A program made the position numbers and the translations under genes. The notes beneath the pieces were generated by a model that searched no databases, was not told the origin of the DNA, and saw nothing but the letters and a program-made list of their open reading frames with translations. From Pieris napi (taxonomy: Eukaryota; Arthropoda; Insecta; Lepidoptera; Pieridae), in contig NC_062236.1 of NCBI RefSeq assembly GCF_905475465.1, forward strand, positions 1,560,001 to 1,624,000: a stretch of DNA of 64,000 nt, read 5' to 3'. This document shows, in pieces, positions 22,001 to 37,000 of the stretch. Numbering within the stretch: position 1 is the stretch's first letter; each line of letters starts with the position of its first letter.

Positions 22001-25000
22001 TATGAGAGACTGATTAAATATTTTTTTACTAGTTAGAACCGTGTTAGTTCTGGATCTCAGATGTTTGTATCTGTATCATGATGTCCATCTAATAGGCAAA
22101 TAGGTGATCAGCCTCCTGTGCCTGACACACGCTGTCGACTTTGTGGGTCTAAAACAAGTCGGTTTCCATACGATGTTTCCCTTCACGGTTCGAGCGAATG
22201 GCTAACTAACACTAGCTAAAATGTTACTTATTTATTTTCTCTTTCCTTCAAGTTGTTTCCTACGACTTATTAAAACGTGAATTAATAAAAAAGTTAATAT
22301 GATTGACTTTTAACAGCCAAGTAGTTGGCATGTTCGATTTCAGACCGTGAGGTTTCGGATTCGATTCCAGATGGGGCCGAAAAATTCAGCAAAAATGACG
22401 CAGTTTCAATCCCCTAGTACTTAAAGTGGTCCTGTATTAGTCATGTTTCTTATTAAAGGATGATATTTATGGAATAAAGATAGATCTTCTTCGTTATTCA
22501 TTTTTATATAAAAGGGACAAATAGTTCACCTCACTCGATGTTAAGTAATGCTATCCATGGACACACATTGTCAAAAGGCTCGAGACCGGCCTTTTAATTA
22601 ATGGTAATTTCTTAAATGATTTTATATACGTTCAGAAATTCAATGGGCAGATGGTGACAGAATCTAGATAACTCATTGATTTAGCATTCTTAAAACATAC
22701 CCAGAGTTCCACCAGTGAAGTCCCGATAAGTGAACATATAGGCGAGACAGAAGTCCTCATGATTGCCCAGCGAGTGGAGATTCAGGAAATTTGACACATC
22801 AATGTTCTCCCAGCAGAATTGGTTTGTTTCCGTTGCGAACGGGTGCTTCTTGCACGCAGAATCATCGTCGATCTGGTGAAAAACATTTACGAACATACTT
22901 CAAAATATATATTAAAAGATAGATTAATTGCCCATTGATTTTTATTGTTGCTTAAGTAATAATTAAAAAGTCAAAGTCAAAAATCATTTATTCATATAGA
23001 TAACACAATGTACACTTATCAACGTCAAAAAAGGAATATACATTAAATGCTCCTAATTTTACATTTCCTGCCAGTTCTCAAATCAAGGGCGTAGAACGGA
23101 AGAGAAGAACTGGCAATAAACTCTCCGCCACTCTTTTTAATCGCCAAGTTTTTTGTTTTACACGACTTTTGTAAGAAACTGCAACCATTACACCACGATC
23201 CACATGACATCTTAAGTAATAAGTAACATCACATACATAACATTTTTTAATTCAATTAAATATTGTCTTTATGTACTAGATATTGATCTGCCCAGCAATG
23301 TAGGACAGCGCACGGGTTAACGCCTAATCCCATTTCCTAGCGCTTTCTCCGGCTTCATTTATCACGTTTGCCACAATGAATATCACTTTTCAATAATAAC
23401 AGTTTCATCTGTATTAGAAAGATATTGTTCACGGACTATAGGCATTTAGGGAGAGATTTACACTTAAGGCCCATTTAGATGGAGAGTTTCTCGTCTGGAA
23501 GGTACGATTATCGAAAGAATATATAAAAAAATTTCTTCGTCTAAACATTCCCACCACTTGCTCTTCCACTTTGGCGACAATTGCCTCGCAATGGAAAATT
23601 TATTGTGTCCGTGTAAACAGAATTTCAAAAACAATAATTGTATTTCGAGGTTTTGTGCCAGTTAATATCATGAGTGCAGTGTGTGAGGGTGTTTTAATTA
23701 TTAATACAAGAATTAATTAACATAAAACGGAAACAAATATTTTGGATTAAAAAATGGGTTTTTTATAATTTTCTTCTTCGGTGATCCACACCTCGCACCA
23801 AAACGTGCGAGAAACTCTCTCCATATAAATGGGCCTTTAGAGTTCTGGTTCACATATTTCGCCCGAAGTTCTCAGACATTAAAGGTAATAATTAATATTG
23901 AGGAAGTCGCTTGGGGTCGGATATAGAAACAAAACTTTGCGCTAACAACTTTGAATTTTAGGTCTCGACTTATGTATTTTTCTTTACTGAACTCAGATTC
24001 CTGTATCTGTTGCTGTGCAAGCCGGTTTCCTTACGATATTTTCCTTTACCGTTCGAGCTAATGTTAAATGCGCACATAGAAAGAAAGTCCATTGGTGCAC
24101 AGCCGGGGATCGAACCTACGACCTCAGACATGAGATTTAGACACTGAAGAATAGGCCTAAACTCCTCACCTTTATCCTTTGAACTTCAAATTGAATATTC
24201 CGATGCTCGCGTCGCCCGTCAAACTTCGTGTCCCGGTAAATATAGTTGACAGCCGTCACGTGGTGAGAGATGAGGGAGAGGATCTCTTCGCGTGTCTTCA
24301 TGTCTATCTCATTCTTTTTGCTACGGTCGAGATGCTGGAACATTTATTTATTTATTACTACTACAGCTAACTTAAATTATATAACAAAAACCAAAGATAT
24401 AGCTAAATATGGTAAACATAATATATAAAACAAAATATTTACGAAACTTAATAAGGAAAATATTACAAAAAATTATTAAATACATTTAACTACGTAATAC
24501 CCGATTCGGGTGTGTACTCATGCAGGTTATTTTGATGAAATTATAAGCGACCAAATTAAACATATTTTGTAGTGTACTGCACTGGAATGACGTCCTATCA
24601 TCATCAAACGCGTTTACTAGGAATATATACAAATTCTCGACTTAAGCCTTTTTGGTGATTAGACGTGGATCCCATCGGGTACGATGAGCTGTTTACCATC
24701 CTTCACAGTATTTATGAAGATCAAAAAATTGTGTATCTAAATTTACTGCCAGTTCTCAACTCAAGAGCGTAGAACGCATGAAAAAAATATCAAACCAGAC
24801 TTATTATTATTACATCTTATTCTACAAGATTTGAAATGTAAATAATAAGCACGCACTTGCATTGTAGTGAGAACAATACGAAAACGCATTATGTTAGGTT
24901 TTCTGCGACTTTTTGTGACCGTCATACACACTGCCATTGAGTCTAGTAACAAGAATAAAAATAAAAGTGTGTTTAACACGTTTCTTGATGAAACATATCG

Positions 25001-28000
25001 TAAAATACGCGAAACATAATATTGTAATATTTGAAATCAAGCCACCTTGATTCGAAAATAAAGCAAACATAGCTAATGTCAATTCTTATTAATTTGATTT
25101 CAATAAAAAAATATGGATTATGCTGTAACAGCTTACTAAGCAACATTTTCATTTTCAAGTTTAGTCAAGGTGGTTTTATAGCGTGACCAAATATTTAGAA
25201 CATAAGTTTAACAATTACTCATAAATAACTTGACTTCTTATTATGACAGCAAATGTCATATGCCTATTTATATAATATGGCTGGTTGTGCGGACTTTTCT
25301 TGTTGTTCGTTTTATTATTTTGTACCACTATCTTGGCAAATAAAGGATTTATTTTCAATTGAGCCTACGTTTAGGAGATAATGTAGTATTCGAACGGTGA
25401 AAGAATTTTCTAAATCGATCCAGTTTAAGTTTATTCATTATAAACATAGATCCTCCTAATAATATTAGTATCGAGAAACTCCGAATTTTATTTATTTTGT
25501 TTATCTAATAGGATGCAAACGGGCAGATGGATTTAAGTCTAACCTAATTTACTAAAAATGATATTTAACATAAGAAAGTGTCCAATAACACTACTTACAG
25601 TCTCTATTAAATAATAAAAAAAATAAACTAAATATATAAATTAAAAATTTTCTGAAAACGGTTCTGATTAACCCGGAAAACTCTTTTATTTGTGACCAAT
25701 ATCAAATAAGTTAATAAACTTTGTTTAACGTTGGCCAAATACAATGGTTCTAAACCATATCACGTTTATTATCAATCCGTGTTATAAAACAATGGGCCAT
25801 TGACAATTATTTCTCCCAAGCTGATAAACAGGAAGTCGTGAAGATCATTTTAATGTATATAAATTACTTTTTCGCTTTTTTTCGCGCAAATTAAAATTTA
25901 GTTATTCTAAAAAACAAACAATTGAAATACGAAATATCATTATTAACAAAAAATATTGTTTCTATATATAGGCTCTACAACTTTTTAGGTTTAGGCCTGA
26001 GATTTCTCTATCTGCTTGTTTGTTATTTATTTAAATCTCGTTACATAATCCTACAATAATAAATAAAATAAATTATTAGGGATGTAACAGGCGGCTTACT
26101 AATAAGCCATCTCTTCCAGGCAACCTTACTAAAAAAACTAAAAGAAATAAATACCTAACAGTAAACCTCAATACACATCATTTGGCCTAACACCTTTGGT
26201 TTCCTTACAATGTTTTCCTTCACCGTGCGAGCGAGTGTTGTCCATGGGATGATGAAGACGCTCGCTGAAACCACTAGGCCAACACTGCTGGTCTTTTCCC
26301 TATATATTTAAATCTCTTTAAAATACTTACATCGGGAAACCCCTCCCTCACATGTCTCCATATAAGCGGATCCGTTTGTATATACAGGGAACATGTGTTC
26401 TTAATTTTGGATTCAGTTGCCCGCTTTGCCCGCGGATGCTCTCCCGTGTTCGCAGCACGTGAGTACTTATTGTGATGATGGTGTTCCCAATGTCTGGAAA
26501 AATATTATTCTTAATTAGCATTGTTAATGTAGCATTTGGTAGTCAATTAAGCGTGTGATTCTAAGTTTGGAGTCGTGAGTTTTGTGCCTACGAAATTAAT
26601 TAGGTTTTAATTAACTTTTATTTAGGCGAGTATCGAAATCAATATCTTTAGGACGATGTCCTGGAGCAATGTCCTGCTCTAGTATTATTCTCTATTTCGT
26701 TCGTTCGTGTATGTTCGTTCCCATACGCCTCCGAAACGGCTTGACCGATTCTTATGAAATTTTTTATGCATATTCAGTAAGTCTGAGAATCGGCTACTAT
26801 CTATCTTTCAAACCCATAAATTTTAATTTTTTATGATACAGCATGCTAAAATCCATACAAACGTTAATTATCACCCCTCTACGATCAACCTCTATTTTTT
26901 ATTTGTTAATCAAAATCTTATGGCTTGAACTCTGAGGTTTCGAGAAACATTCACAGGAAATCTAAATCTATCAATCTAAAATCTAATCTACCATAAGTTT
27001 TTGATAACAATTATAAATAACTTAACCGTCCTTATTTTTATGACATTTGCATGCCATTTTTATGGCTGATTGTGCAGTTTTTTTTATATTATTTAATATT
27101 GAGATTCATCTCAAACTCAAAATAACTTTATTAATATAGGTAAACGAGTACACCTATCGCCAACAGAAAAGATGTTAAATTGATTGTGAATTTACATTTA
27201 CTACCAGTTCGCATATCGCATTCTATTTGTAGAGAAACAAAGGTTAATTATTTTATATGATAATTATTCATATTTACCTATTTCTTGCTCTGAGCGACGC
27301 GAAATAAACACTGCGTACTTTGACAATTATTAGTCTTTTTAAATAAATAATAAAAATGATATGTAAATGTAATTTCCTAGTAGATTTTTTTTTTTGCAAA
27401 GAAAGCGGTACATTCAGATTAATTCTTCTTGCCCGCTCTACGCCCTATTAGGGAACTGGTATTAAATGATTCAGAATTCAGAAATCTGTAATTTTTTTAT
27501 TATTGACGTTTAGTGATAGTTACTAATGAATAAATAAATTAAGATTTGATATGACTAGATCCTACAGGCATTACATTAAAATTAAAAGTCCAATTCAAAG
27601 GAGCGAAACTGGTTGTAAGCCAAAAGGTTTTAAGCCCTTAAAAGCCTAGTTAGGGCTCATCATCATAAATCATCAGGTTGCAGAGGAGTTTAACTTCCCA
27701 ACTTATATGAAGTTTGAGCCATCAAGTTACCCACTATCCCACTTATTCTTGGGTCATAATTAGGATAGTTAGTTTCCCGCCGACTGAATTACTTGTATGA
27801 ACCGCGGGAATTTTGTACTGAGGTGCGCTTAGGGATCTTCGCCTACATTCGAACTTAGCCCGGTTCAAACGGGCACGAATCTTATCTTAAAATCTCTTAT
27901 GAGTCTCTTTATATTACTTAATAGCTATTGGCAAACAAATGATATTCATCTACAGTATATCCTTCGACAAAGGCTACCTATAAATTCTTCCTAGCAATAC

Positions 28001-31000
28001 GAATCCACATTGGACCCGCTATCTTCTAGTCTGCCTGACTCTCTCATCCTCATTTTGTGGGTACTATTCCGATACGCTTCTATTCGGTTTCGAGACGGAA
28101 ACACGATGAGAACCCAAAACAGATTTGGTCATCCAAAAAAAAGGCGACAAAAAGCAACTAAACCCTTAAAAAGCCCAAAATCCTACGCTCCGAAGGCCAC
28201 ATTGGACCCGCTATCTTCGTATCTTTCTCTTTCTCATTTCGCGGGTACTGTACCGATACGTTTCCTTTCGATTTCGGGATGACACACACGATGAGAAGCA
28301 AAAAACAGATTGATCATCCAATAAAAAGGCGTCAAAGAACAACTAAGCCCTTACAAACCCCAAAACGCTTACGCGTCTACTGTCACCCAATAAGAAAAAC
28401 TCCAAAGAGGCAACAACTAAGCCGGCTTTTCACAGTGTCATAAAACTCTAGACTACTATACATAAAATAACTCATCTAGTCTAAATGCTAAAGAAGTTGT
28501 CGAAGTATAAAGCTTACGCATAAACATCGAATATTTATAATAACATTAAGATTCATAGATGTGTTTTAATATTCATTGAACATTTTCGATCCCTTCTTAA
28601 CATGTGAATCATGTAACAAATTATTGATTTGAACTAGAGTTGTACTGCGCATTTTTAGATTCAAGAGATAGAAGCATTCATATAGACAGTTATTCGGTCT
28701 CACGGGTGTGTTGTCGGACTCTAAATGAGGCTATGTATCATCATAACGCCTTTTTAATGGCTTCCATCAGAACTGATATTATATTTAATAGCTGAACCCG
28801 CCCAGTGGCGCCACAACGTGTTCGGACTAATACTTGTAGCTGAGTTTCATCATCGAACGTCAAAGCAAAATATAGAATACCATCCGTATCACCGTTCCAC
28901 AACTGAGCGTTTTTTATGGCAATTTTTTCCGCGTACCACCACTATGTGGAACCAGCCGCCTACTGAAGTATTTTCGAACCAATTCTATTTAGGGTCTTTC
29001 AAGAAAAGAGCGTACCATTTCTTCAAAGGTCGCCAACGCACTTACGAAACTCCTGGCAATGTGAGTGTCCATGGGCGGTGGTATCACTTACCATCATAAC
29101 ATGAAAGTTTCACGGCGCCTTCCGTCACCGCACGAACAACAAAACTACTGAGGATGGTACCTTGGTGCCTGAAGAACCACACCGGACTACATATCTAAAT
29201 ACTTAAAGGAAAGCCATAGAATGATGTATACCTAGACCAGTTTTGTCTTACCTAGGCGGATCATCCCTAAGACTATTTGGGTGTGATGGTATAGGCGACG
29301 AAGGGTGATGGTGCGTGCTTGTAGATGCGGGAGGTGGTGAAGGCAGTGCGTCATCATCCACTCCAGAACTCTGTATCCTCTCCATCCATTGTACGACCTC
29401 GTCTGTCACACCACAACCGCCGACGTGACCTGTTGACAAGTGTAAATATTATTTTGAAAATCTTGGAAAAAGAAATATATAAAATAATAAGTTAACTTTT
29501 AAAGTCTTACGGTTCATATTATATTATACGTTTAACTCAATTTGGTTCGATTCTTGGTTAAACAATGGTTTTTAGTGTTACATCTGTAAAAGTCGATTAA
29601 CACTTTGATTGATAGCAACACAAAGTGACCAGAAAATTTAATTAATAGGGTAGCATTTTCTTTAGCAACTAATGCGGGTACAAGTAAAGAAAAATAATCA
29701 AAACATAATTAAGAGTAACATTCAGAGTCAAGACTGCGTTATGACTCCCGTATGCCAAAAAATGTATTGCATTTAACATACATATCTTAATCTTAGGGCT
29801 AAGTCTCTTCTCTGTATGGAAGAAACTCTTAAATAAAATAAAATTTCTAACCACCTTCATAAAACAGCTCCAAATTTTTCTACATATTTTCATCACTCGC
29901 CAATGTTGTACCATGCAATATTGTTATTTATACTCTTAAACCTCAGAGAAATTAATTAAAACAGCATGATTTTTTAAATTAATGAAAGAAGGTACAAATT
30001 TTTGGCTTTAACCTACCCTAACCTGACCACAAACGCAACTTAAAATAGAAAAAAACTTAAGCTATTGAAATTCACTAAGACGCCTTTGGAACTGAAACAA
30101 TATCATTTATATTATGCATGTAATATTATTAGTTTTTTTTTTAATTTTTAAGGTGTCCAAAGCCATGCGTTTCCTTAATATTACTAGCTACCACATACAA
30201 GTCGTAAAGAACGAAAGAATTCAATTCGGAGCTGTTTTGAGGTGGTGGAGCGGTGATTCGACAAATTTCCCAAAATTGATCGACGTGTACAAACGAGTTT
30301 AAAAAAAGGTACACGAAACATGATAACTGCTTTTTAAAATTTAATATGCCTTTACTAATTAGACAGCTATCTTAAGAAGCCTGTTCACTATAATTAGCGA
30401 TAGCTTAATTTTCAAGATTAAAAGTCTAGCTTTTAATTAGTCATAATGAAGAAACTAATATTTCATTTTAGCAGGGCATTCATATTCCCTTGAGTTATTT
30501 TTGCTTGAATCCGAGATGAGTAAAAGTATATTCCACTACATGTAGCTCCGTTACTACCCCAGACGTTTTGACTCTATACAAATCGATATCTCCTGTCTTT
30601 GTATGAGCCAAGTTTTTCAACAATACCCGACGATTTACATCTTGGTCTAGACTGCAGTCGTCGTCAATTGCATATGGACGCTTAGTCCGAATCTTGTTAG
30701 ATTTTCGCCAATAGAACATTTTATTTTTTACGAACATGCGGGTAGACTGCGCTCGTAGAGGCGAGACTCAAAGTAAATCATTGATTTCCACTTTAACTTT
30801 TTAGTAATCTACCCTCAAAATAAACTCGTAAAATTTTTTTTAATTAAAATTTTATCGTCGCATTTTTTTTGTAACTAATGTTGTATGTCTGCAATTAAAC
30901 GAAAAAAAAAAACTATGTCTAACCACGTCTTGTCGTACGATTATATTGTCCATTGTGGTGATAAATGTAATTTAAAAATTATACGATAATTATTAGTGTC

Positions 31001-34000
31001 TTTTGTGTTCGCATTTTACCCAGATAACGCCCATAAACCCACTTATGACGATGGATTGTCGATATTTGGATGGCATATATGGGAATGCCCAGTAAAATTG
31101 TATTTTCTTTTAAAGTTTCGATCTCAGCATTTGAAAGCTCTAAAGCTTCACGCGAGCCTTGCATAATCGCATCTGCAGTTATAATTTATTCATGATAAAT
31201 TATAAGTTTGATGCCTTAAATTACGGAAGCTTACTGAGGCTATTATATCTCGGTAATAATTGTGCATACAATTTTAGTACACATTTCCGTGTATATTACG
31301 ATGAAAATCGAAATTAACGTTACGTCAGAAATCGAAATTGGAAATAGGTGTGTTTGTAGTTTGGCTTTCTTTACTTGGTTAATATTTTGCCTTATCCAGG
31401 ACTAAAACACCATTATACACAGGTTTATAAACGTCAATAGATATCGCATTCTTTATACGTTTAAACCAGTGTTTCCCAACGTGGTGCCCACGCCCCACAG
31501 GGGGCGCAATTTGATTGTTAAGGGGGCAAACGAAATCAGCTGGATGTAACAAAACGTGGAGACTTGAAACTGAAGCTAACCAAATTGGAACCCAATATAA
31601 AATCTCTGTGCGGCAAGCATTAAGCGCAAAATCTCACTAAATATAGAAAAAATCTTTATTAAAATTATTTGGATTTGAATTCCAGTTTTTCATTATGTTA
31701 ACAATTATTAAATTTTTGAACTTAAACTTCTTTTGGTGCGTTAGGGAAAAATTATCAGAGTAAATTTTTACGATGCGCGAGCTCACCGTAACATAAACCG
31801 ACACCCGCACACCATCACAAAAAAAACCGACACCGAATATCTGTTCAAACGTCGGTAGAACAGTCTGGGCCGCTAGTTGGCGCTTGCTCTGTTTTATCGA
31901 CAAGTTACATAGTCTGTCATCGCTTAGAGTTTTTGAGAGTCGTGTTTATTTAAACCAAAATAATGATGAATATACGAGAAAACCCATTCCAATGTCATAA
32001 AAAACATAGTGTTTATTGTAAATTATCATGATTAGTATATATTTATCGTTTCGATTGGAAGTGACCATTAAAATGGACAAGAAAAATTCAATTCGAAGAG
32101 GGAAACGTCCCTCTAAAGTACTCGAAGAAAATTATTACGCCAAAGAAGCGTAACTTCTAACGCATGTACATAAGTACAGACAAGTTTTTTTTTAAATATA
32201 TAAATTATATTACATAGGGTAGTGCAATAGGAATTTTAGGTAGGCTAAGGTGGGGGATGGGACAAAAGTGGTTGGGAAACTGAGATTTAAACTCAATAGG
32301 GCAATGAAACCCATCATTTTGAGAGCACAAAACAAAGGTACATCGAAGAGTATAAAGAAGTAAATCAGGTCAAAGGTTCGAATGTTCACGAAACAATATC
32401 TGTCAGTTTCCTGTCGTGATTAATGAGCTAAAAGAGGAACACATCGCTTAACGCAACGCGGAAGTCTAATAATAGGACATCGTCTGCATAAATCAATCTA
32501 TTATGAAATTTTAGCCTGTTTTCTCAAGTCACAGAATAAAGAACGGTAATCGCAGAATTCTTTTTTAGGTCTGGGCCTCAGATTTCTGTATCTGTTTCAT
32601 GGTCATTTGTCAATCTAATAGGTAAGTAGGTGATCAGTTTCTTGTGCCTGACACATGCCTTCGACATTTTGGGTCTAAGGCAAGCCCTCACGATGTTAAA
32701 TGCGCTCATAGAAAAAAAATGTTCATTGGTGCACAGCCGGCAATCGAACGTACGACCTCCGGGATGAAAGTCACACGCCTTGGACAACACTGTTCTGTCA
32801 TAGTTTAGAGATACTCAAAATAACTTTAGTCATATAGGTAAACAAGTACACTTGTTGTTTAAAGATGTTAAATTGATTCTAAATTTACATTTAGTACAAC
32901 CAGTTCGCAAGTCGTAGAGCGGGCAAGAAGAACTGGCAAGAAACTCGCCGCCACACTTTTTAATAGTAAACTTTTGAGTCATACAAATTGTTAGAACTGG
33001 AGCAAATCAATCCCAAGGATTAGGATCATTTAAATATTGGTCTACTACTAATACTATATAGTATTTAATATTGACTGGTGATACAGCATCCGCGAAAGAC
33101 CCTTTATCTCTATTTATATGTAGTGAAAGTCGAGGACCGGTTGAACAGAATCACTCCGAGATAGCGAAAGTTTTAGACAAAGGTTAAATATACATGCAAT
33201 GACACAGCTGAGCTTGACATCTACGTAATTAGATTACGACATATTAAACAGACTATTCAATACAAAAAGTGAGCAGTGTTGGCCTAGTGGCTTCAGCGTG
33301 CGACTCTCATACCTGAGATCGTAGGTTCGATTTCTGGCTGTGCCCCAATGGACTTTCTTTCTATGTGCGCATTTAACATTTGCTCGAATGGTGAAGGAAA
33401 TCATCGTGAGGAAACCGGCATGTCTAGACCCAAAAAGTTGACGGCGTGTGTCGTGTGTCAGGCACTGGAGGCTGATTACCTACTTGCCTATTAGATTTAA
33501 AAAATGATCATGATACAGATTCAGAAATCTGAGACCAAGACCTAAAGAGGTTGTAGCGCCACTGATTTTTGAAGTTATACTTCTTTAGGCGCGTTATGAA
33601 AAATTGATGAGAGTGAAATTTTACGATGCGCGCGCACCGTGACACAAAATTAACAGAATGAAGTTGCCCACGGAAGATGCTACGGCATTGGACATAATTT
33701 AAAAACAACATTCGAATAATAATAGAATTAATGTACCAGAATAATAATAAATATTTATTTATTTAATTTTTCAAATGTAAACTGAACGTTATTGACTATA
33801 ATGACTCCTTTTCCAGTCTTTTATTATTTAATTGTAATTAATTATTTGTATGCAATCAAAAACTATTTTTAATAATGCCAAAGAAGTATAACTTCTTACG
33901 CGCGTACATAAGTACACGCACCCTTTTTATTTTTTTAATTCAATACAAACACACTAATGACCATAAAATACCTATGCCCTATAAATATAGAAATTGAATG

Positions 34001-37000
34001 GGCATTTCAGGCATTAACGGTGCGTTCGCCTGCAGCTAGTAATTTCCGTTATCTGCCGTCCCCGTACAGTGTTCGTTAAAACGCGGTACGCCGGATGCGA
34101 AACGCCAATGCGAGCTGACATGGAATAAAAAAATGCCAGAACTATTCAGTACATTTTAATAAACTCCCCCACGACTCACGTTTTCGTGCTTGTATTAATC
34201 CGTGCCGACTCGCCTGTATGCAATGTTACTTTTCTTGTTTCCTTCGCGACGCGTGACTTCACTGTACTTTTCTACTTAACAGATATTAATGTTCATATTA
34301 CTTTTTGTTCAAGTTGCTAAGCTTTTGAGGGATAAGGGGAGGCATGACAGTCTTGTTTTGCTCCAGTTATATTAAATAGATTCTAGTTTAGTTGTAGATT
34401 TATATTATTATATTGACCATTATTATTATAAGACGTCGAAATACAGTTAAAGTAGAAATGGGCCGCTCATATTGCCCGCATTTGTGATGACAGATAAGAC
34501 CCTTACTTGGAATGGCCCAGTGGGAAGAAGAAAGAGAGGCCACCCACCAGAAACTTGGGAAGATGGAATAATAGGTATACCGGGGCAGAATTGGAAAATT
34601 GTCGCGAAGAATAGAGACAAGTGGAAGAATTTGGAGAGGAGGCTTTCAATCCGTCGGAGGTCGAGTACTAGTGTGAAACATAAGTGACATGTAGTGCGTC
34701 TTTATATTATGGTCTTGGGCTCCCCAAGAGGGGATTTCGGGATTTACTAAAGCGCGGCAGATTAATATATAGGGGGATACCTTGTACCCGGTTAAGTACC
34801 TCCACAAAATATGAGGCCCATATATAAGGCCGCCCGTGAAGGAGACAGGATCAGATTAGTAAAAAAAAATTGACCATCAGAAATTCCCGAGCGCGTCAGA
34901 TTAAGGTAGGGTGAGTTAATTACATCCTAAAAAGTGTATATTCCACTAATCTGACAATTTGAGAGTGACGGATAAAAAGGGGAGGGCAACAAAGTTGTAA
35001 AAAAAAACCGTCATCTCGACTTTCTCGAGCGTAGCTAATTTTTTTTTTATATTGAAGAAATAATTCAAGAATAATGAAAAATATATAATCTGACGATTTC
35101 CGCAAGCCGAAATAAAAAATCGTCGATAAAGTTAAATGCGTGCAGCTGCGTGATGCCTACATTTCCTTTAACCGATCGGAATCTACTAAACGGCGTTCTA
35201 AATATTTCCCTCAAAATTACATTTCCTGCGAATTTGAACCGATTCGGACCGATAGATTTTGAGAAATTTTGAAAAATCTTAAAAAAATAAGAAATATTTT
35301 TTTTTTAAGTGGTTTCTTTATTGATCAACTTCAAAAACTAATCCGCCTTTGAGCTTAAAAAACCACGTCGATCGCCACCAAGCTCGTCAAAAGCGGTTGA
35401 TTAGTTCGAGAGATATCCTGAACGAAAGAAACCCGAAAAAGTGTTTTTTCGGGATTACTCCGAAATTTGTGGTTCTATCAATTAAAATTACTTATGATGA
35501 TGATAAAACTGCGTCGAATGCCGCCAACCGCGTGAAAATTGCTTGATCCATTCAAAAGTTATTGCGGTTTGAAAATTCCAAAAATAGTGTTCTATGAAAA
35601 TTCTATCAGACTTTCGAGCTGGGAGAGCTCAAATGCATAGACATGTTATTTCTTTGAACTCAGCGAGCTCAAAATATCAATTTTAAGCGCCCAGGAATGG
35701 AAGTAGCGGGAAGTTGCAGGAATGGCCCTTTCGGTGAATCGTTTTTCTAATTTTTTTTTGTCAGATCAGGCGAATCCCTCTAGATAATCGTCAGATTATG
35801 AGACAGTACGTTTAGAACATAAAGATGAACCACATATATCTTAATCTGACGCGCTTGAGTATTTCAAAATTGCGTTTTTTTTTTGCATATTATGAAAATG
35901 GCCGTGGGTTTGCGTCCCATCGAAATCGTCAGATTAGTGAATGAGAGCTTTTTTTTGGTGCACTTAACACTCCCTTAGAAAATCTGACGCGCTCGATAAT
36001 TTTTTTTTTTCATTTTCAACCCTTAAATACAACCACCCGCATCATGCAAACGATCAGATTAACATACGTACATTATTAAAAATACGTAGGGCATAGATGC
36101 TATCAATATCTGACGCGCTCGAGGATGTCCATGCAACAGTTTTTTTTACATATTTAACTATCTATAGCCGCTTCCCCCACCGATGAAAAGGAATTTATCA
36201 TATAACATTTTTTTCTTCTTTTTATCTAAGCTTTGCATCCCAATAGGTCTCTACGACGCTCGAGTAAATCCCCATTTAGCATCGTGGGCTCCCCTACCAT
36301 TACCGATTATTATGAATAACTGAATTTGAAAATCAAAATATATTTGACTCATATAGGTAACACAATCTATGTATAAATCAAACGCTTCTAAATAAACATA
36401 AAGTTATTGCCAGTTCTAAAATCAAGAGCGTTTAACGGAAACGCGTAGTTTGCACACAAGAAAACAATAAACATTAAATTCCACAATAAATATGTCGCTA
36501 AAACACACCACTTGATTATCCTGAGACTATCCAATAAATGCTGTATCTAATAATAAATAGGTGTTCTAAGCGCACTAAGATGAAATGACAAGAGAGTCAA
36601 TTCGAATGTTAAATTAAGCAAGATCTCTGAATAGCCTAGTGGAAATTACGAACAATTTCCAAGTATAAATACAGTCTAATACAACTCATCTAGTGGAGCT
36701 TACCGAGGTTCCGTTAATTAAGCATCGCTCGCAAACAAGGACTAATTGACGAACGGACGGCAACAATGCATCTGTCCTCAACATCTGCTATTTTTTCATT
36801 ATTCATCTTCGGGACACGACAAAAATAAAGCCACAATTCAAGCTCAGAACAGTCTCCGTGTTTCATGATTTCCAAACGTTAATATACATGTATTTAAACG
36901 TAGACCTCTTGTCCTTGTTAATTTTAATTGCGTATACGTTTTAAATATAGATGTAATTTGTGAAATTTTGTGTCCTATTCCTGAACTATTTGTCTGAAAC

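Larger units (their letters stand above)
26494..29251. other. kuz intron B-C, repeat remnants
   Basis: Holds a Helitron-like fragment (26690-26830, GAAACGGCTTGACCGATTCT), a CR1-like 3' piece (27108-27235, minus), a ATGACATTTGCATGCCATTT repeat (27040), a 192-bp tandem duplication and a LINE fragment, both listed separately. Confidence 0.45.

Noticed and set aside
30495..30737. 80-codon minus-strand ORF
   Set aside because: No family recognised; in a region of hAT-like debris; could not be supported as a gene.
33271..33360. tRNA gene
   Set aside because: A and B boxes are present but the segment is the head of a multi-copy SINE with no plausible cloverleaf and a 3' extension.
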